Position numbers and translations under genes: made by a program. This document shows positions 17,201 through 25,900 of a stretch of DNA of 64,000 bases, piece by piece (position 1 is the first letter of the stretch; each line of letters opens with the position of its first letter). The notes below the pieces were generated by a model that worked only from the letters and a program-made list of their open reading frames with translations, was not told the origin of the DNA and ran no database searches. The stretch comes from Bradyrhizobium sp. BTAi1 (GTDB lineage: Bacteria; Pseudomonadota; Alphaproteobacteria; Rhizobiales; Xanthobacteraceae). The stretch lies in contig NC_009485.1 in NCBI RefSeq assembly GCF_000015165.1, positions 3,677,501 to 3,741,500 of the forward strand. Direction: 5' to 3'.

Positions 17201-17378
17201 CGGGGCTGCCGCCGGGCAAATTGGCCGTGACCTGGATGGTCGGGAAGTCGACCTGCGGCAGCGGCGCGACCGGCAGCAGCGGATAGGCGACGAGGCCAAT
17301 GAACAGGATGCCCGCCATCAGCAGCGAGGTGCCGATGGGGTATTTGATGAAGGGTGCCGAAATGCCGCCGCCGTTCAT
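14232..17378 (-). CDS. RND efflux permease (HAE1 family, MdtB/MdtC-like)
   Basis: A 1048-residue inner-membrane proton-driven pump subunit. It shows the usual RND layout: an N-terminal transmembrane helix (YPIGTSLLMAGILFIGLVAY), a large periplasmic loop, a helix bundle with the proton-relay segment VGFVVDDAIVMLENISRYVE, then the second half repeating the pattern (GIVKKNGIMMVDFAIAAE). The sequence LPLLPVAPLPQVDFPTIQV style opening places it in the hydrophobe/amphiphile exporters. It overlaps the fusion-protein gene by four bases (ATGA), so the two are co-translated. No outer-membrane channel gene is present, so a shared TolC-like channel must be used. Substrates are unknown. Confidence 0.92.
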   Translation of the reverse strand: MNGGGISAPFIKYPIGTSLLMAGILFIGLVAYPLLPVAPLPQVDFPTIQVTANLPGGSPETMATSVAQPLERQFAQIPGIAQMTSTSYLGTAAITIQFDLNRNIDGAANDVQGAINAASGQLPKNLPSPPTYRKVNPADSPILLLSATSETLPLTTVSDAVDAGLAQQISQISGVAQVIIGGQQKPSIRIQIDPAKLVAKGLSLEDVRSQIAITTVDAPKGNIDGERRAYTIYANDQLTDSKDWNDVIIAYRNGGPLRIRDIGQAVSAAEDAKQAAWANGQRGVFLVIFKQPGANVIETVDRIKGLLPRLVAAIPPAIKIDVISDRTTTIRAAVEDVQFTLILTIFLVVMVIFIFLRSFWATVIPTITVPLALLGACAMMWGVGYTLDNLSLMALTIAVGFVVDDAIVMLENISRYVEEGETPMAAAYKGAKEIGFTIVSISISLVAVLIPLLLMGGIIGRLFREFAVVLAMTIFVSMFVSLTLTPMMASRFLRNEHAAQHGKFYQWSEAAFDAMLRAYEKGLDLALRWRFATLMVFFATLGLSVYLFILIPKGFFPQQDVGLITATSEASQDISFKAMQSRQEALAKIVMADHDVASLAMNIGGSGRAGNNGNMFITLKPREERDATAQQIIARLRPQLEKVEGARLYMQAAQDIRLGGRPSRTQFEFTLQDPNLAELNEWAPKILEKMRSLPQLRDVATDQQADGTTVQLAINRDTASRYGITPQLIDDTLYDAFGQRQVAQYFTQLNSYRVILEILPELQGSLDTLNKLYVKSPTTGDQVPLSTFASWTTAPVRPLSISHQGQFPSITISFNLAQGVALGQATDAVQRAMVELGAPSTLNSSFQGTAQAFQQSLSTVPLLILAALVVVYLILGILYESYIHPITILSTLPSAGVGALAILMAFGYDFSLIALIGVILLIGIVKKNGIMMVDFAIAAERDQHLPPEQSIRQAALLRFRPIMMTTMAALLGGVPLMLGNGTGSEIRQPLGYAMVGGLIVSQMLTLFTTPVVYLYLDKVNNAFARWGRTHIDHEPDAAAAGPVKEAAE

Positions 17379-18544
17379 TCCTGCCGGACCTTAGCTGGTG
17401 CCTGCTCCGAGCTGGCCACCGCAGTGGTCACGACCGAGCCTGGCTGCACTTTGAACTGACCGCCGGTGATCACCTGCTGGCCGGGGGTCAGCCCCTCCTC
17501 GATGACCGTGCGGCCATCGATCGACGCGCCGACCTTCACCTTGCGCAGCTCGGCCTTGTTGTCCGGGCTCACCGTGTACGAATACAGCCCGCTGGTGGAA
17601 TGCTGGACCGCGTCATCGGGGACCACCGTCGCGTCCTTGAGCGTCCGCACCAGCAGTCGCGTGGAGACCGATTGACCCGGCCACAGCGCGTGGTCCTTGT
17701 TGTCGAACACCGCCTTGAGCCGGATCGTTCCACTTGACGTGTCGACCTGGTTGTTCACGACCATCAGCTTGCCCTCGGCGAGCTGCTTCTTGCCGTCGGT
17801 GGTGAACGCGATCACCTTCAAGGGCGCGACCTTCTGCGCCTCGTTGATGTAGGGCAGCTCCCCTTCGGGCGCCGTGAAGATCACCGCGATCGGCTCGATC
17901 TGCGCGATCGATACGATCCCCGTCTGGCTCGAGGCGTTGACGATGTTGCCGATATCGACCTGGCGCAGGCCGGCAACGCCGGAGATCGGCGCCTTGACCT
18001 GGGTGTAGCTGAGCTGGGTCTGGGCATTGGCGATCGCAGCTTCGTCAGCCGAGATCTGGGCGGTGAGCTGCGCCACGGTGGCGCGCTGGGTATCGGTCTG
18101 CTGCCGCGTCGCGAACTCGCCGAGCTTGGTGTAGCGCTGCAGATCGAGATTGGCGTTGTTGAGATTGGCCTCGTCCTGGGCTCGCTTGGCCTTGGCCTGG
18201 TCCAATGCAGCCTGGAACGGCCGCGGATCGATCTCGACCAGCAGATCGCCTTCCTTGACGAGCTGGCCCTCGGTGAACCCGATCTTGTCGATCTGGCCGT
18301 CGACGCGGGTGCGGACCTGGACGGTATTGAAACCCTGCACGGTGCCCAGGCCGGTCAGGAACACTGGAAAATCGATCCTCTCGACCGGCGCGGTCGATAC
18401 CCGAACGGCCGGCGGTCGCGCCGATTTCTGTGCCGATGTCTTCTTCGCCGACTCGGCATCCTGATAGCGTTGCCAGCCATAATAGCCGGCGCCGCCGACG
18501 GCCGCGACCAGCAGGATCCAGACGATGGTTCGTGATGTCTTCAT
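17375..18544 (-). CDS. RND efflux periplasmic adaptor (membrane fusion protein)
   Basis: A 389-residue adaptor linking the RND permease to an outer-membrane channel. An N-terminal anchor helix (TIVWILLVAAVGGAGYYGW) is followed by a lipoyl-type barrel (VRTRVDGQIDKIGFTEGQLV), a long alpha hairpin (residues ~100-170, rich in A, Q and K), VKAPISGVAGLRQVDIGNIV, and C-terminal beta domains ending GQQVITGGQFKVQPGSVV. The ATG at 18544 gives the anchor helix; an upstream extension of the frame crosses the promoter region. It is the first gene of the efflux operon and is divergent from a MarR regulator, a usual arrangement for drug-inducible pumps. Confidence 0.9.
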   Translation of the reverse strand: MKTSRTIVWILLVAAVGGAGYYGWQRYQDAESAKKTSAQKSARPPAVRVSTAPVERIDFPVFLTGLGTVQGFNTVQVRTRVDGQIDKIGFTEGQLVKEGDLLVEIDPRPFQAALDQAKAKRAQDEANLNNANLDLQRYTKLGEFATRQQTDTQRATVAQLTAQISADEAAIANAQTQLSYTQVKAPISGVAGLRQVDIGNIVNASSQTGIVSIAQIEPIAVIFTAPEGELPYINEAQKVAPLKVIAFTTDGKKQLAEGKLMVVNNQVDTSSGTIRLKAVFDNKDHALWPGQSVSTRLLVRTLKDATVVPDDAVQHSTSGLYSYTVSPDNKAELRKVKVGASIDGRTVIEEGLTPGQQVITGGQFKVQPGSVVTTAVASSEQAPAKVRQE

Positions 18545-18627
18545 GCTGGCCCGTATGCTGAGATGAACATGATAACCGGTCTTTAAAACCAATCCCAGCG
18601 GCCCAGATATAGTATGCACGCACTTAA

Positions 18628-18639
18628 TGTGTAAACACA
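18628..18639. promoter_or_regulatory. Inverted repeat between efflux operon and MarR gene
   Basis: TGTGT-AA-ACACA is a perfect short inverted repeat in the 157-base gap between the divergent starts, 62 bases before the MarR ATG. The position suits a MarR operator that controls both directions. Arms are only five bases, so chance is possible. Confidence 0.35.
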
Positions 18640-18701
18640 CGAGGGCGTGGAGAAACCTAAACAATTCGCAAGCTTTCGAGGGACCCGAGGACCGCACGGC
18701 C

Positions 18702-19163
18702 ATGCCGCTCGACGAAAGACGTCAGCTCGTTACGCAGCTTGTCGAAAGCTCGCGCATTCTGCGCAACTATATTGATCATCGTGCCAAGCAGCGCGGCACG
18801 ACGCGCGCGCAATGGGTGGTGCTGTTCCGGCTGCGCGCGCAAGAGGGGCTGTCTCAGGTCGATCTTGCGGATGTGCTGGAGCTGCAGCCGATTTCGCTCG
18901 TGCGCCTCTTGGACCGTCTGGTCGAGCAGGGGCTCCTGGAACGGCGTCACGATCCCAAGGATCGGCGTGCGAATCGCGTCTATCTGACCGCGGCCGGCCG
19001 CAAGCTCGTCGACGATCTCGACGGTCTGCGCGATGCCATTGCGGCGGACGTGCTGCACGGCATCCCCGACGAGGCCGTCGCGACCAGCCTCGCCACGTTG
19101 CGAGAGCTCAAGGAGCGGATCAAACTGCTCTCGGACATCGGCGCGGGAGCCGCCGCCAAATAG
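18702..19163 (+). CDS. MarR-family transcriptional regulator
   Basis: A 153-residue winged helix-turn-helix regulator. GTTRAQWVVLFRLRAQEGLS and VDLADVLELQPISLVRLLDR form the DNA-binding helices, and LERRHDPKDRRANRVYLTAA is the wing with the conserved D-x-R-D/A-x-R residues. MarR dimers are released from DNA by small phenolic or drug-like ligands. The ATG at 18702 is the first start after the likely operator; GAGG lies 11 bases upstream. It probably represses the divergent RND operon. Confidence 0.88.
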   Translation: MPLDERRQLVTQLVESSRILRNYIDHRAKQRGTTRAQWVVLFRLRAQEGLSQVDLADVLELQPISLVRLLDRLVEQGLLERRHDPKDRRANRVYLTAAGRKLVDDLDGLRDAIAADVLHGIPDEAVATSLATLRELKERIKLLSDIGAGAAAK

Positions 19164-19557
19164 CTGAGGTGCGCCGGCCTTCCTGATCTTGAGTTGCCGC
19201 GTACCGCAAAAACATCCTGTGTGCGAAGCGCGCTTTGGCCTGATGAGGCGCCGGCATCCGACCGGCCTCGCGCTCCTCCGTTCGGGCCAGACTAGCTGCC
19301 ACCATGCGATCGCTGATCCCCGGCGGACGCCCGGCGTCGGAGATCCGCACCCGGCCGCCCGTCTTGCGCTGTGTCTGCCGTCGCCCTTGCGCGCCTCCGA
19401 CCTATTATCGCCGTCTTGTCCCGCCCGATGGGAGCTGATTAGAAGCGGAACGCTCCGGCGGCCGTCGCGGCGCCGTGGGGACCAACCAGAGCAGGGCTTG
19501 CGTCGTCCGGACATCCGACGATGCACCATGCAACGACAATCGGATGTGGAGCTGACG
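19164..19557 (+). other. Intergenic, no gene recognised
   Basis: A reading frame is open through this stretch into the following small gene, but its translation is rich in Arg, Pro and Cys in a non-protein-like way and has no ribosome site, so I do not treat it as coding. No clear promoter or repeat is seen. Confidence 0.5.
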
Positions 19558-19818
19558 ATGGAAGAGTTGAACGGGAAGATGCTCGCGTGCCAGATCCTGG
19601 TCACCGGGCTGATCGCGCGGGTTGCCAACGAGCAGCGCGATCCCCTGCGCTTTCTCACCGATTTCCGCGACGAGATCAGGGCCGTCGTCAAGGGCGTGCG
19701 GATCGCGGGCATCGATGATTCCGAGCGCGTGCGCCACATCGCGGTGCAGACCGTCGACGAGCTGTTCTCGCTGATGAAGCCGCCGAGCAGTGACGAATCG
19801 GCGGGACCTGCGATCTGA
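19558..19818 (+). CDS. Small hypothetical protein (86 aa)
   Basis: The product begins MEELNGKMLACQILVTGLIA and contains FLTDFRDEIRAVVKGVRIAG and VQTVDELFSLMKPPSS. It is soluble, helical and acidic at the end. The ATG at 19558 has GGAG six bases upstream; an ATG at 19528 is also in frame and would add ten residues. The even composition and amphipathic helices look like a real protein, and similar short proteins seem common in Bradyrhizobium, but no function is known to me. It stands alone between the MarR gene and the iron-uptake operon. Confidence 0.6.
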   Translation: MEELNGKMLACQILVTGLIARVANEQRDPLRFLTDFRDEIRAVVKGVRIAGIDDSERVRHIAVQTVDELFSLMKPPSSDESAGPAI

Positions 19819-19872
19819 GGCGCGGACATCCGCGATCAGAGATTCTCCGACAGCGCGAGTCCCCTCGCGCTG

Positions 19873-19922
19873 TTTTAGAACGATTTCAAGTTACGCCCTG
19901 TTGTTAGTTTGGCTTTTTAGAA
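19873..19922 (+). promoter_or_regulatory. Two TTTTAGAA octamers upstream of the iron-uptake operon
   Basis: TTTTAGAA occurs at 19873-19880 and 19915-19922, exactly 42 bases (four helical turns) apart, in an AT-rich stretch upstream of the TonB-dependent receptor gene. The octamer resembles half of the rhizobial Irr (iron control element) site, TTTAGAA with its inverted partner. No complete inverted site or classical Fur box is visible, so iron control is only a suggestion. Confidence 0.3.
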
Positions 19923-20040
19923 TTGTTTTGATCTGGAACTATTCAAGGCCAGATTAGGGCTCCTCAAATTGACCCTCTGAAACGCGCCCGATACCAACGA
20001 TACATTGTCGCAACGCGAATGATCCGCGTTCGCGATGTGA

Positions 20041-22488
20041 ATGAAGAAATTTGGGGCGCGTGAAAACAACATGGGACAGGTGAGAGCACCGCGTTCGCTG
20101 CGGGCAGGCGCAGCGTTGAAGTTCATTGACGGACGGGGAGAGGGGCCGTTCGTCACCAAAGTATCGGCCGTCGCTGGATTGATGGCGGTGGCGTCGGTGT
20201 CGTCGGCCGAGGCGCAGCCCGCATCCGATCTGCCGCCGGTCAATGTCGATGCGCCGATCGCGCGCGCCAAGCCGACCGCCTCCAAGCCGACCGCCGAGCA
20301 GGTCCGCGCGCGCAATGCCCTGCGCCGCGCGGCGCGTCAGCAGGGCGCGCAGCAGGCGGCCGTGGCGTTCCCGAACGCCGGCGGGCTCGCCGCGCCCGAT
20401 GCCAACCCCTATGCGGACGCGGCCGAGCCCTACAAGGTCAACCGCGTCCAGGCGTCGGGCAAGTTTCCCGAACCGCTCCTCAACACGCCGAAGACCATCA
20501 CGGTGATGAGCAAGGAAGTTCTGCAGGACAAGCACGTTACCGCGCTGAAGGAGATCGGCCGTTCGACGGCCGGCGTCACGCTCGGCTCGGGCGAGGGCGG
20601 CAACGCATTCGGCGACCGCTTCTTCATCCGTGGTTTCGATGCCCGCAATGACGTCTTCATCGACGGCATCCGCGATCCCGCAGTGTCGATCCGCGAGAAC
20701 TTCTTCACCGAGCAGATCGAGATCCTGCGCGGCCCGGCCTCGTCCTATGCCGGACGCGGCACCGCCGGCGGCGCCATCAACATCGTCACCAAGCAGGCCG
20801 GCGACACCAACTTCAAGCGGATGGATACCGAGTTCGGCACCGACCAGCAGAAGCGGGTGACGCTGGATGTCAACCAGACGATCTCGCCGACCTTCTCGGT
20901 GCGCACCGGCGGGCTGTTCCAGGACTCCAACGTCGCGGGCCGCAACTACGTCACCGATGATCGCTGGGGCGCCTTCCTCTCGACCAAGTGGACCCCGATC
21001 GACGATCTCAAGATCACGACGAACTACGTCCACACCGATCTTTCCGGTTATCCCGATTTCGGCGTGCCCTATTACAAGCAGGGCAATGTGCCGGTGACCT
21101 CGGCCGGCATTCCGCGCGGTACATGGTACGGCTTCCTCAACCGCGACTTCCAGACGGCCCGGCAGGATTTCGGCACGGCCGCGGCTGAGTACAAGGTCAA
21201 CGAGGCGATCACTCTCACGAGCAAGTTCCGCGGCGAGCACTCGCTGCTCAACTATATCGGTACGCTGCCACAGAACCCGAACACGACCAGCCCGAACCCG
21301 CTGCTCTGGACGACGACGGCGAGCGCGCAGAGCCGCTATCAGACCGTCGACGTCTGGGCCAACCAGAACGACGCGACGTTCAAGCTCGATACCGGCGGCA
21401 TCAAGCACACCGCGGTGCTCGGCACCGAGTTCTCCAACGAGAACATCTCGATTGATCGCTACACCGGCCTGTCGTCCGAATTGTTCGGCGGCGGCTCGAC
21501 CAGCACGGGTGCGGTCACCGGCGTCAACGTCTATTCGCCGCAGTACACCAACATCCCGTTCAGCATCACGCCGTCGCTGGTCGGCAATCCCACCCGGTAC
21601 GGGGTCAACACCAACAGTGTCTATGTGATGGACACGGCGAACTGGCGGGACACGCTCATCCTGAACGGCGGCGTACGCTATGACGGCTACAACATGAGCT
21701 CGTCGACCAATTCGCCGAAATACCTCAAGATGAATGCCGATCTGGTCAACTACAATGTCGGCCTGGTCTACAAGCCGATGCCGATCGGCAGCCTCTATGC
21801 GGCCTATGCGACCTCGGCCAATCCGTTCGGCTCCGAGCTCGACGCCACCGGCACCGATTATGGCGGTGTGCCGGCCAATACCGCGATCCTGCTCGGGCCG
21901 GAGCGCAACAAGGCGGCCGAGCTCGGCACCAAATGGGAGCTCGTCGATCGTCATCTGCTGGTCTCGGCGGCGCTGTTCCAGACCACCAAGGACAATGCCC
22001 GCGAGACCGTCAACGGCCTGCTCACCTCGGGCGCGGCCTACCGCATCCAGGGCATCGACATCGAGGCGGAAGGCAAGCTTACCGACCGCTGGAGCATCTT
22101 CGGCGGCCTGGTGCTGATGCAGTCGAAGGTCACGCAGAGCGGCGTCGCCTCGAATATCGGCCTGCAACTCGCCAACATCGCGCACCAGTCCTTCAGCATG
22201 CTATCGAAATACAAGCTCGACAGCGGCTGGGAGATCGGCGGCCAGGCGGTCTACCGCTCCAAGGTCTATGGCGGCACCTTCGCGGCCAACACCGGCAACG
22301 AGCTGCCGAGCTACTGGCGCTTCGACGCCTTCGTCGAGAAGCAGATCGACAAGAACTGGACGATGAAGCTCTACGCGCAGAACCTGACCAACAAGCTGTA
22401 TTACGACACGCTGTATCGGAGCGCGGTGCCGTTCGTCGCCGTCGCGCCGGGCCGCGCCTTCTACATCATCACGACTGCGAAGTTCTGA
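20041..22488 (+). CDS. TonB-dependent siderophore receptor (Fiu-like)
   Basis: An 815-residue outer-membrane receptor. A long N-terminal leader ends in a signal segment ([14 protein letters not shown], cleavage after AEA). A plug domain follows (~140-260, with [32 protein letters not shown] and [20 protein letters not shown]), then a 22-strand barrel ending in the expected terminal Phe (YIITTAKF). The family imports ferric siderophores using energy from TonB. It is followed two bases later by a PiuC/YbiX hydroxylase gene, the pairing seen with catecholate receptors Fiu and PiuA, so a catecholate substrate is likely. The ATG at 20041 is the first start; 20071 is an alternative, neither with a strong ribosome site. 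Confidence 0.92.
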   Translation: MKKFGARENNMGQVRAPRSLRAGAALKFIDGRGEGPFVTKVSAVAGLMAVASVSSAEAQPASDLPPVNVDAPIARAKPTASKPTAEQVRARNALRRAARQQGAQQAAVAFPNAGGLAAPDANPYADAAEPYKVNRVQASGKFPEPLLNTPKTITVMSKEVLQDKHVTALKEIGRSTAGVTLGSGEGGNAFGDRFFIRGFDARNDVFIDGIRDPAVSIRENFFTEQIEILRGPASSYAGRGTAGGAINIVTKQAGDTNFKRMDTEFGTDQQKRVTLDVNQTISPTFSVRTGGLFQDSNVAGRNYVTDDRWGAFLSTKWTPIDDLKITTNYVHTDLSGYPDFGVPYYKQGNVPVTSAGIPRGTWYGFLNRDFQTARQDFGTAAAEYKVNEAITLTSKFRGEHSLLNYIGTLPQNPNTTSPNPLLWTTTASAQSRYQTVDVWANQNDATFKLDTGGIKHTAVLGTEFSNENISIDRYTGLSSELFGGGSTSTGAVTGVNVYSPQYTNIPFSITPSLVGNPTRYGVNTNSVYVMDTANWRDTLILNGGVRYDGYNMSSSTNSPKYLKMNADLVNYNVGLVYKPMPIGSLYAAYATSANPFGSELDATGTDYGGVPANTAILLGPERNKAAELGTKWELVDRHLLVSAALFQTTKDNARETVNGLLTSGAAYRIQGIDIEAEGKLTDRWSIFGGLVLMQSKVTQSGVASNIGLQLANIAHQSFSMLSKYKLDSGWEIGGQAVYRSKVYGGTFAANTGNELPSYWRFDAFVEKQIDKNWTMKLYAQNLTNKLYYDTLYRSAVPFVAVAPGRAFYIITTAKF

Positions 22489-22490
22489 TC

Positions 22491-23180
22491 ATGCTGATCT
22501 GCATCCCCGACGTTCTGTCCAAGGACGAGGTCGCCGAGTTCCGCCGCATCATGGATGCGGCGGAGTGGGAGGACGGCCGGTCGACCGCCGGGGCGCAATC
22601 GGCCATGGTCAAGCGCAACGAGCAGTTGCCACCCGACGGCGAGGCGGCGCGGATGCTGGGCCAGCGCATCATCACGGCGCTGACCAGGAATCCGCGCTTC
22701 CTCTCGGCGGCGGTCCCGCTGCAGATCTTTCCGCCCTTGTTCAATCGCTATACCGCCTCGCGCGGCGACCATTTCGGCATCCATGTCGACAATGCCGTGC
22801 GCGGCGATCCGTTGACGGGGCTGCGCATCCGCACCGACCTGTCAATGACCTTGTTCCTGGCCGAGCCCGACACCTATGACGGTGGCGAACTCGTGATCGA
22901 GGACACTTACGGCTCGCACGAAGTCAAGTTGCCGGCCGGGCACGCGGTGCTGTATCCGTCATCGAGCCTTCACATGGTCACGCCGGTGACGCGCGGCGCC
23001 CGGGTCGCCTCTTTTTTCTGGATGCAGAGCATGATACGGGATGCCCACGTCCGGAGCATGATCTTCGATCTGGACACGGCGATCCAGAGTTTGACGGAAC
23101 GCCTCGGGAGGGACGATCCCGATGCGGTCAAGCTCACCGGCATCTACCACAATCTGATCCGGCAATGGGCCGAGGTTTAG
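22491..23180 (+). CDS. piuC: PKHD-type Fe(II)/2-oxoglutarate hydroxylase (PiuC/YbiX)
   Basis: A 229-residue cytoplasmic dioxygenase. The iron-binding triad is visible as [12 protein letters not shown] (His-x-Asp) and the later His in [20 protein letters not shown], where the Arg should bind 2-oxoglutarate. [13 protein letters not shown] and [10 protein letters not shown] are family signatures. It starts two bases after the receptor stop, so it is in the same operon. Homologues accompany catecholate siderophore receptors in enterobacteria and pseudomonads; the substrate is not settled, though a role in handling the imported siderophore is commonly proposed. The length is normal. Confidence 0.9.
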   Translation: MLICIPDVLSKDEVAEFRRIMDAAEWEDGRSTAGAQSAMVKRNEQLPPDGEAARMLGQRIITALTRNPRFLSAAVPLQIFPPLFNRYTASRGDHFGIHVDNAVRGDPLTGLRIRTDLSMTLFLAEPDTYDGGELVIEDTYGSHEVKLPAGHAVLYPSSSLHMVTPVTRGARVASFFWMQSMIRDAHVRSMIFDLDTAIQSLTERLGRDDPDAVKLTGIYHNLIRQWAEV

Positions 23181-23191
23181 CGGGCCGAGAT

Positions 23192-24133
23192 ATGATGACA
23201 TCGTTCCTCGTTAGGTTTGCAATCGTCCTGTCATTTCTGACTGTGTCAGCCGTGGCGCCCGCGGGCGCCCAGCAGGTCACCCAGCCCCCGGCGGCATCGA
23301 CCGATGTGTCTGTCCAGGCGCCGACCACGCCACAGCCTGCCGCGATGCAGGCGGCCACGGCGCCGTCCGCCACGGCGGTGACCGGCGAGGGCGCACGGGG
23401 TGGTAAGGCGATTGCCACCGGTCTCGACGAGTTGTCGCCCTGGGGCATGTTCCTCAAGGCCGACATTGTCGTCAAAGCGGTCATGATCGCGCTGGCGCTG
23501 GCGTCGGTCGCGAGCTGGACCATCCTGATCGCGAAAAGCATCGAGTTCTCCATCTTGCGCCGCAAGCTCGGCGGCGCCCTGCGCAAGCTCACGGCGGCGA
23601 AGTCGCTGGCCGAGGCGCAGCTTGCGCTTGGCAATGGCAGGAACGTCGCCGCGGTGCTGCTTCAGGCGGCACTGACCGAGGCGCGTCTGTCGGCCGGGCT
23701 CGGCAGCGACGAGGGCATCAAGGAGCGGGCGGCCTCGAGCTTCGCCGAGATCGTCCGCGCCGAGGGGCGGCGGGTGCGCACCGGCATGGGTCTGCTCGCG
23801 ACGGTCGGTGCGATCTCGCCCTTCGTCGGTCTGTTCGGCACCGTCTGGGGCATCATGAACAGCTTCATCGGCATTTCCAAATCGCAGACCACCAATCTCG
23901 CGGTGGTCGCGCCGGGCATTGCCGAGGCGCTGCTGGCGACCGCGATCGGCCTTGCCGCCGCGATCCCCGCCGTCATCATCTACAATCACTTTTCGCGCGT
24001 CACGAAGGGCTATCTCGAGCTGGTGAGCCGCGCCTCGGGCGCTGCCGGCCGGCTGCTGTCGCGCGATCTCGATCGCGACTCCCGCGATCTCGATCGCAGC
24101 CACATCAGCGTCCACGCGCGTGCGGCGGAGTAG
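23192..24133 (+). CDS. exbB: TonB-system energiser ExbB
   Basis: A 313-residue inner-membrane protein that forms the proton channel powering TonB. It has an N-terminal signal-like helix (FAIVLSFLTVSAVAPAGA), an Ala/Pro/Thr-rich periplasmic stretch, a first core helix (AVMIALALASVASWTILIAK), a cytoplasmic loop, and two further helices with the MotA/TolQ/ExbB signature (GLLATVGAISPFVGLFGTVW and GIAEALLATAIGLAAAIPAV). The N-terminal extension is typical of alphaproteobacterial ExbB. The start is one of two adjacent ATGs at 23192 and 23195. It sits 11 bases after piuC in the iron-uptake operon. Confidence 0.92.
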   Translation: MMTSFLVRFAIVLSFLTVSAVAPAGAQQVTQPPAASTDVSVQAPTTPQPAAMQAATAPSATAVTGEGARGGKAIATGLDELSPWGMFLKADIVVKAVMIALALASVASWTILIAKSIEFSILRRKLGGALRKLTAAKSLAEAQLALGNGRNVAAVLLQAALTEARLSAGLGSDEGIKERAASSFAEIVRAEGRRVRTGMGLLATVGAISPFVGLFGTVWGIMNSFIGISKSQTTNLAVVAPGIAEALLATAIGLAAAIPAVIIYNHFSRVTKGYLELVSRASGAAGRLLSRDLDRDSRDLDRSHISVHARAAE

Positions 24134-24139
24134 CAGGCG

Positions 24140-24610
24140 ATGGCCGTCTCGCTCTCCGAAGGCGATCTCGACGACGATTTCGACGAGACCCACGACATCA
24201 ACGTGACGCCCTTCATCGACGTCATCCTGGTGCTGCTCATCATCTTCATGGTGGCGGCGCCACTGTCGACCGTCGATCTGCCGATCGACCTGCCGTCGTC
24301 GAGCGCGCAGCCGCAGAAGAAGCCGGACAAGCCGACTTATGTGTCGATCAAGCCGGATCTGGGCCTTGCGATCGGAGAAAATCTCGTCAAGCGGGTCGAT
24401 CTCGTGCGTGAGCTCGATGCGATGCCGGAGGCGAGCAAGGACCGTCCGATCTTCCTGCGCGCCGACAAGCAGGTGCCCTATGGCGAGCTGATGGGGGTGC
24501 TGGAGCTGCTGCGGGCCGGCGGCTACACCAAGATCAAGCTGGTGGCCTTGGAAGCGCCGCCGGCCGCGGCGACCGGACTGCCGGCCGCGACACCGCCCGC
24601 CCAGCCGTGA
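24140..24610 (+). CDS. exbD: TonB-system energiser ExbD
   Basis: A 156-residue partner of ExbB. A single transmembrane helix with the essential Asp is seen in INVTPFIDVILVLLIIFMVA; the periplasmic domain follows (LPIDLPSSSAQPQKKPDKPT, then IFLRADKQVPYGELMGVLEL). It starts six bases after exbB and overlaps the start of tonB by four bases, so the three are tightly coupled. The Ala/Pro-rich end (PAAATGLPAATPPAQP) is slightly longer than usual. Confidence 0.93.
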   Translation: MAVSLSEGDLDDDFDETHDINVTPFIDVILVLLIIFMVAAPLSTVDLPIDLPSSSAQPQKKPDKPTYVSIKPDLGLAIGENLVKRVDLVRELDAMPEASKDRPIFLRADKQVPYGELMGVLELLRAGGYTKIKLVALEAPPAAATGLPAATPPAQP

Positions 24611-25416
24611 GGATCGAGACGGCAGCCATGAGCGATCTCGACACCGGACATGCCAGCTCGAGCCGCCTGTGGCTGCTTGCGACCGTCGCCGCCGTGGCGC
24701 TGCATCTCGGCGGAGCCGCGCTCGCGCTCACCAGTTTCAAGAACGACGAGGATGCGGGCGGCCTGGGCGCGGCGGGCGCGGAGGTCATCGACATCGACAT
24801 GGGCTCGCCGAAGGTCGACAACGACGAGGTGCCGGTCGGACAGGACGCTCCGTTACAGAACGCCGCTCCGGAGATGCAGGAGCAGAAGGCCGAGGTCGAG
24901 CAGACCGACCTGCCGAAGGACGTGCCGACCACGACCGAGGAGGCGGACCGCGAGGTCACAACCTCCGACGTGAAGAAGCCGACCGAGGAGCAGAAGGTCG
25001 CGACAGTCCAGACCCAAGCGTCTGAAGCGCAGGAGTCTTCGCAGGAAAGTGCGCGCAAGTCGCTCGACGATAAGGCGCCGGAGTCCGAGAAGACCAAGGC
25101 GCCCAATGTCGGTATCGGCAAGGACCGCGACAAGCTGACGGCGAATTGGGGCCGCAAGATCAGCGCCTATTTCGAGCTGCACAAGAAGTATCCTGCCGGA
25201 AGGAAGAGCGCGGCGCAGCTCAAGCTCTCGGTCCTGCTCAATCGGCTGGGTCGCGTCGTGACCGTCGATGTGAAGGAATCGTCCGGGGATGCCGAGTTCG
25301 ATCAGGCGGCCATCGCGATGGTTCGTCGGTCCGACCCCGTGCCGCGTCCGCCGGCCGGGCTGACCGACGACGAATTTGCGTTCACCTTGCCGGTGAAGTT
25401 CAATCCGCCTAAATGA
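24607..25416 (+). CDS. tonB: TonB energy-transducing protein
   Basis: A 269-residue protein that carries the energy of ExbBD to the outer-membrane receptor. The N-terminal anchor is RLWLLATVAAVALHLGGAAL (with the conserved His), followed by a long acidic and charged linker (EQKAEVEQTDLPKDVPTT style) in place of the usual Pro-Lys spacer, and a C-terminal TonB domain (YFELHKKYPAGRKSAAQLKL, VVTVDVKESSGDAEFDQAAI, VRRSDPVPRPP). The GTG at 24607 overlaps exbD by four bases; an ATG at 24628 would remove seven residues and is equally plausible. It is the last gene of the operon. Confidence 0.9.
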   Translation: MRIETAAMSDLDTGHASSSRLWLLATVAAVALHLGGAALALTSFKNDEDAGGLGAAGAEVIDIDMGSPKVDNDEVPVGQDAPLQNAAPEMQEQKAEVEQTDLPKDVPTTTEEADREVTTSDVKKPTEEQKVATVQTQASEAQESSQESARKSLDDKAPESEKTKAPNVGIGKDRDKLTANWGRKISAYFELHKKYPAGRKSAAQLKLSVLLNRLGRVVTVDVKESSGDAEFDQAAIAMVRRSDPVPRPPAGLTDDEFAFTLPVKFNPPK

Positions 25417-25420
25417 GCTG

Positions 25421-25435
25421 GCCGGCTCGGCCGGC
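25421..25435. terminator. GC-rich hairpin between convergent tonB and downstream gene
   Basis: GCCGGC-TCG-GCCGGC lies in the 21-base gap between the tonB stop and the stop of the convergent gene. It could terminate both transcripts, but there is no T run. Confidence 0.35.
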
Positions 25436-25437
25436 TG

Positions 25438-25860
25438 CTACGGCCAGTACAGTTTGATCCCGACAAACAGCACGCAGAGCGCGATGAAGATCAGCGCCAC
25501 CGGCATCTTTCGCGGCGTGGACCGACCGGTCTGCGCCGTCTTTGGCTTGGGCGGGAGCCTGCGGAAGGCGGTCACATTGTCGGTGACGGGCTCGGCCTTG
25601 ACCGGCTTCACCTCCGGCGGTGCGCCGCCGCCGCCCATCTCGGCATAATAGGCCTTGTACATCTCGCGGATGGTGGCCTCGGTCGCCTCGTGCTCCGACA
25701 TCTCGTTGAGGCGAGTCTTGTAGCTCGCCAGGAATTCCTGCGCGGCCGGCGGCAGGCCGGAGGCGCCGTTCAGCTTGGCGATCATCTTCCAGGTCGCGAA
25801 ATCGGCGCGGGCGCGCGTGTCGGCACGGCGCGCAATCATCATGTCAGCGGCTTTGACCAA
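25438..25860 (-). CDS. Hypothetical protein with C-terminal membrane anchor
   Basis: A 140-residue protein. The first ~75 residues are helical and charged (RRADTRARADFATWKMIAKL), a Pro/Lys-rich linker follows, and the C-terminus is one hydrophobic helix (MPVALIFIALCVLFVGIKLY) directly before the stop, so the body is expected in the cytoplasm, tail-anchored. The TTG at 25860 has GAGG five bases upstream; in-frame ATGs at 25842 and 25839 are alternatives. No function is recognised. It is convergent with tonB and 40 bases downstream of the M50 protease gene on the same strand. Confidence 0.65.
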   Translation of the reverse strand: MVKAADMMIARRADTRARADFATWKMIAKLNGASGLPPAAQEFLASYKTRLNEMSEHEATEATIREMYKAYYAEMGGGGAPPEVKPVKAEPVTDNVTAFRRLPPKPKTAQTGRSTPRKMPVALIFIALCVLFVGIKLYWP

Positions 25861-25900
25861 GACTGCCTCGGAGCTCGTTTACCATCCCTGATGCGGAGAC

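Noticed and set aside
19189-19557. Longer 209-residue version of the small protein at 19558
   Set aside because: The added 123 residues have a non-protein-like composition and no ribosome site, whereas a good site precedes 19558.
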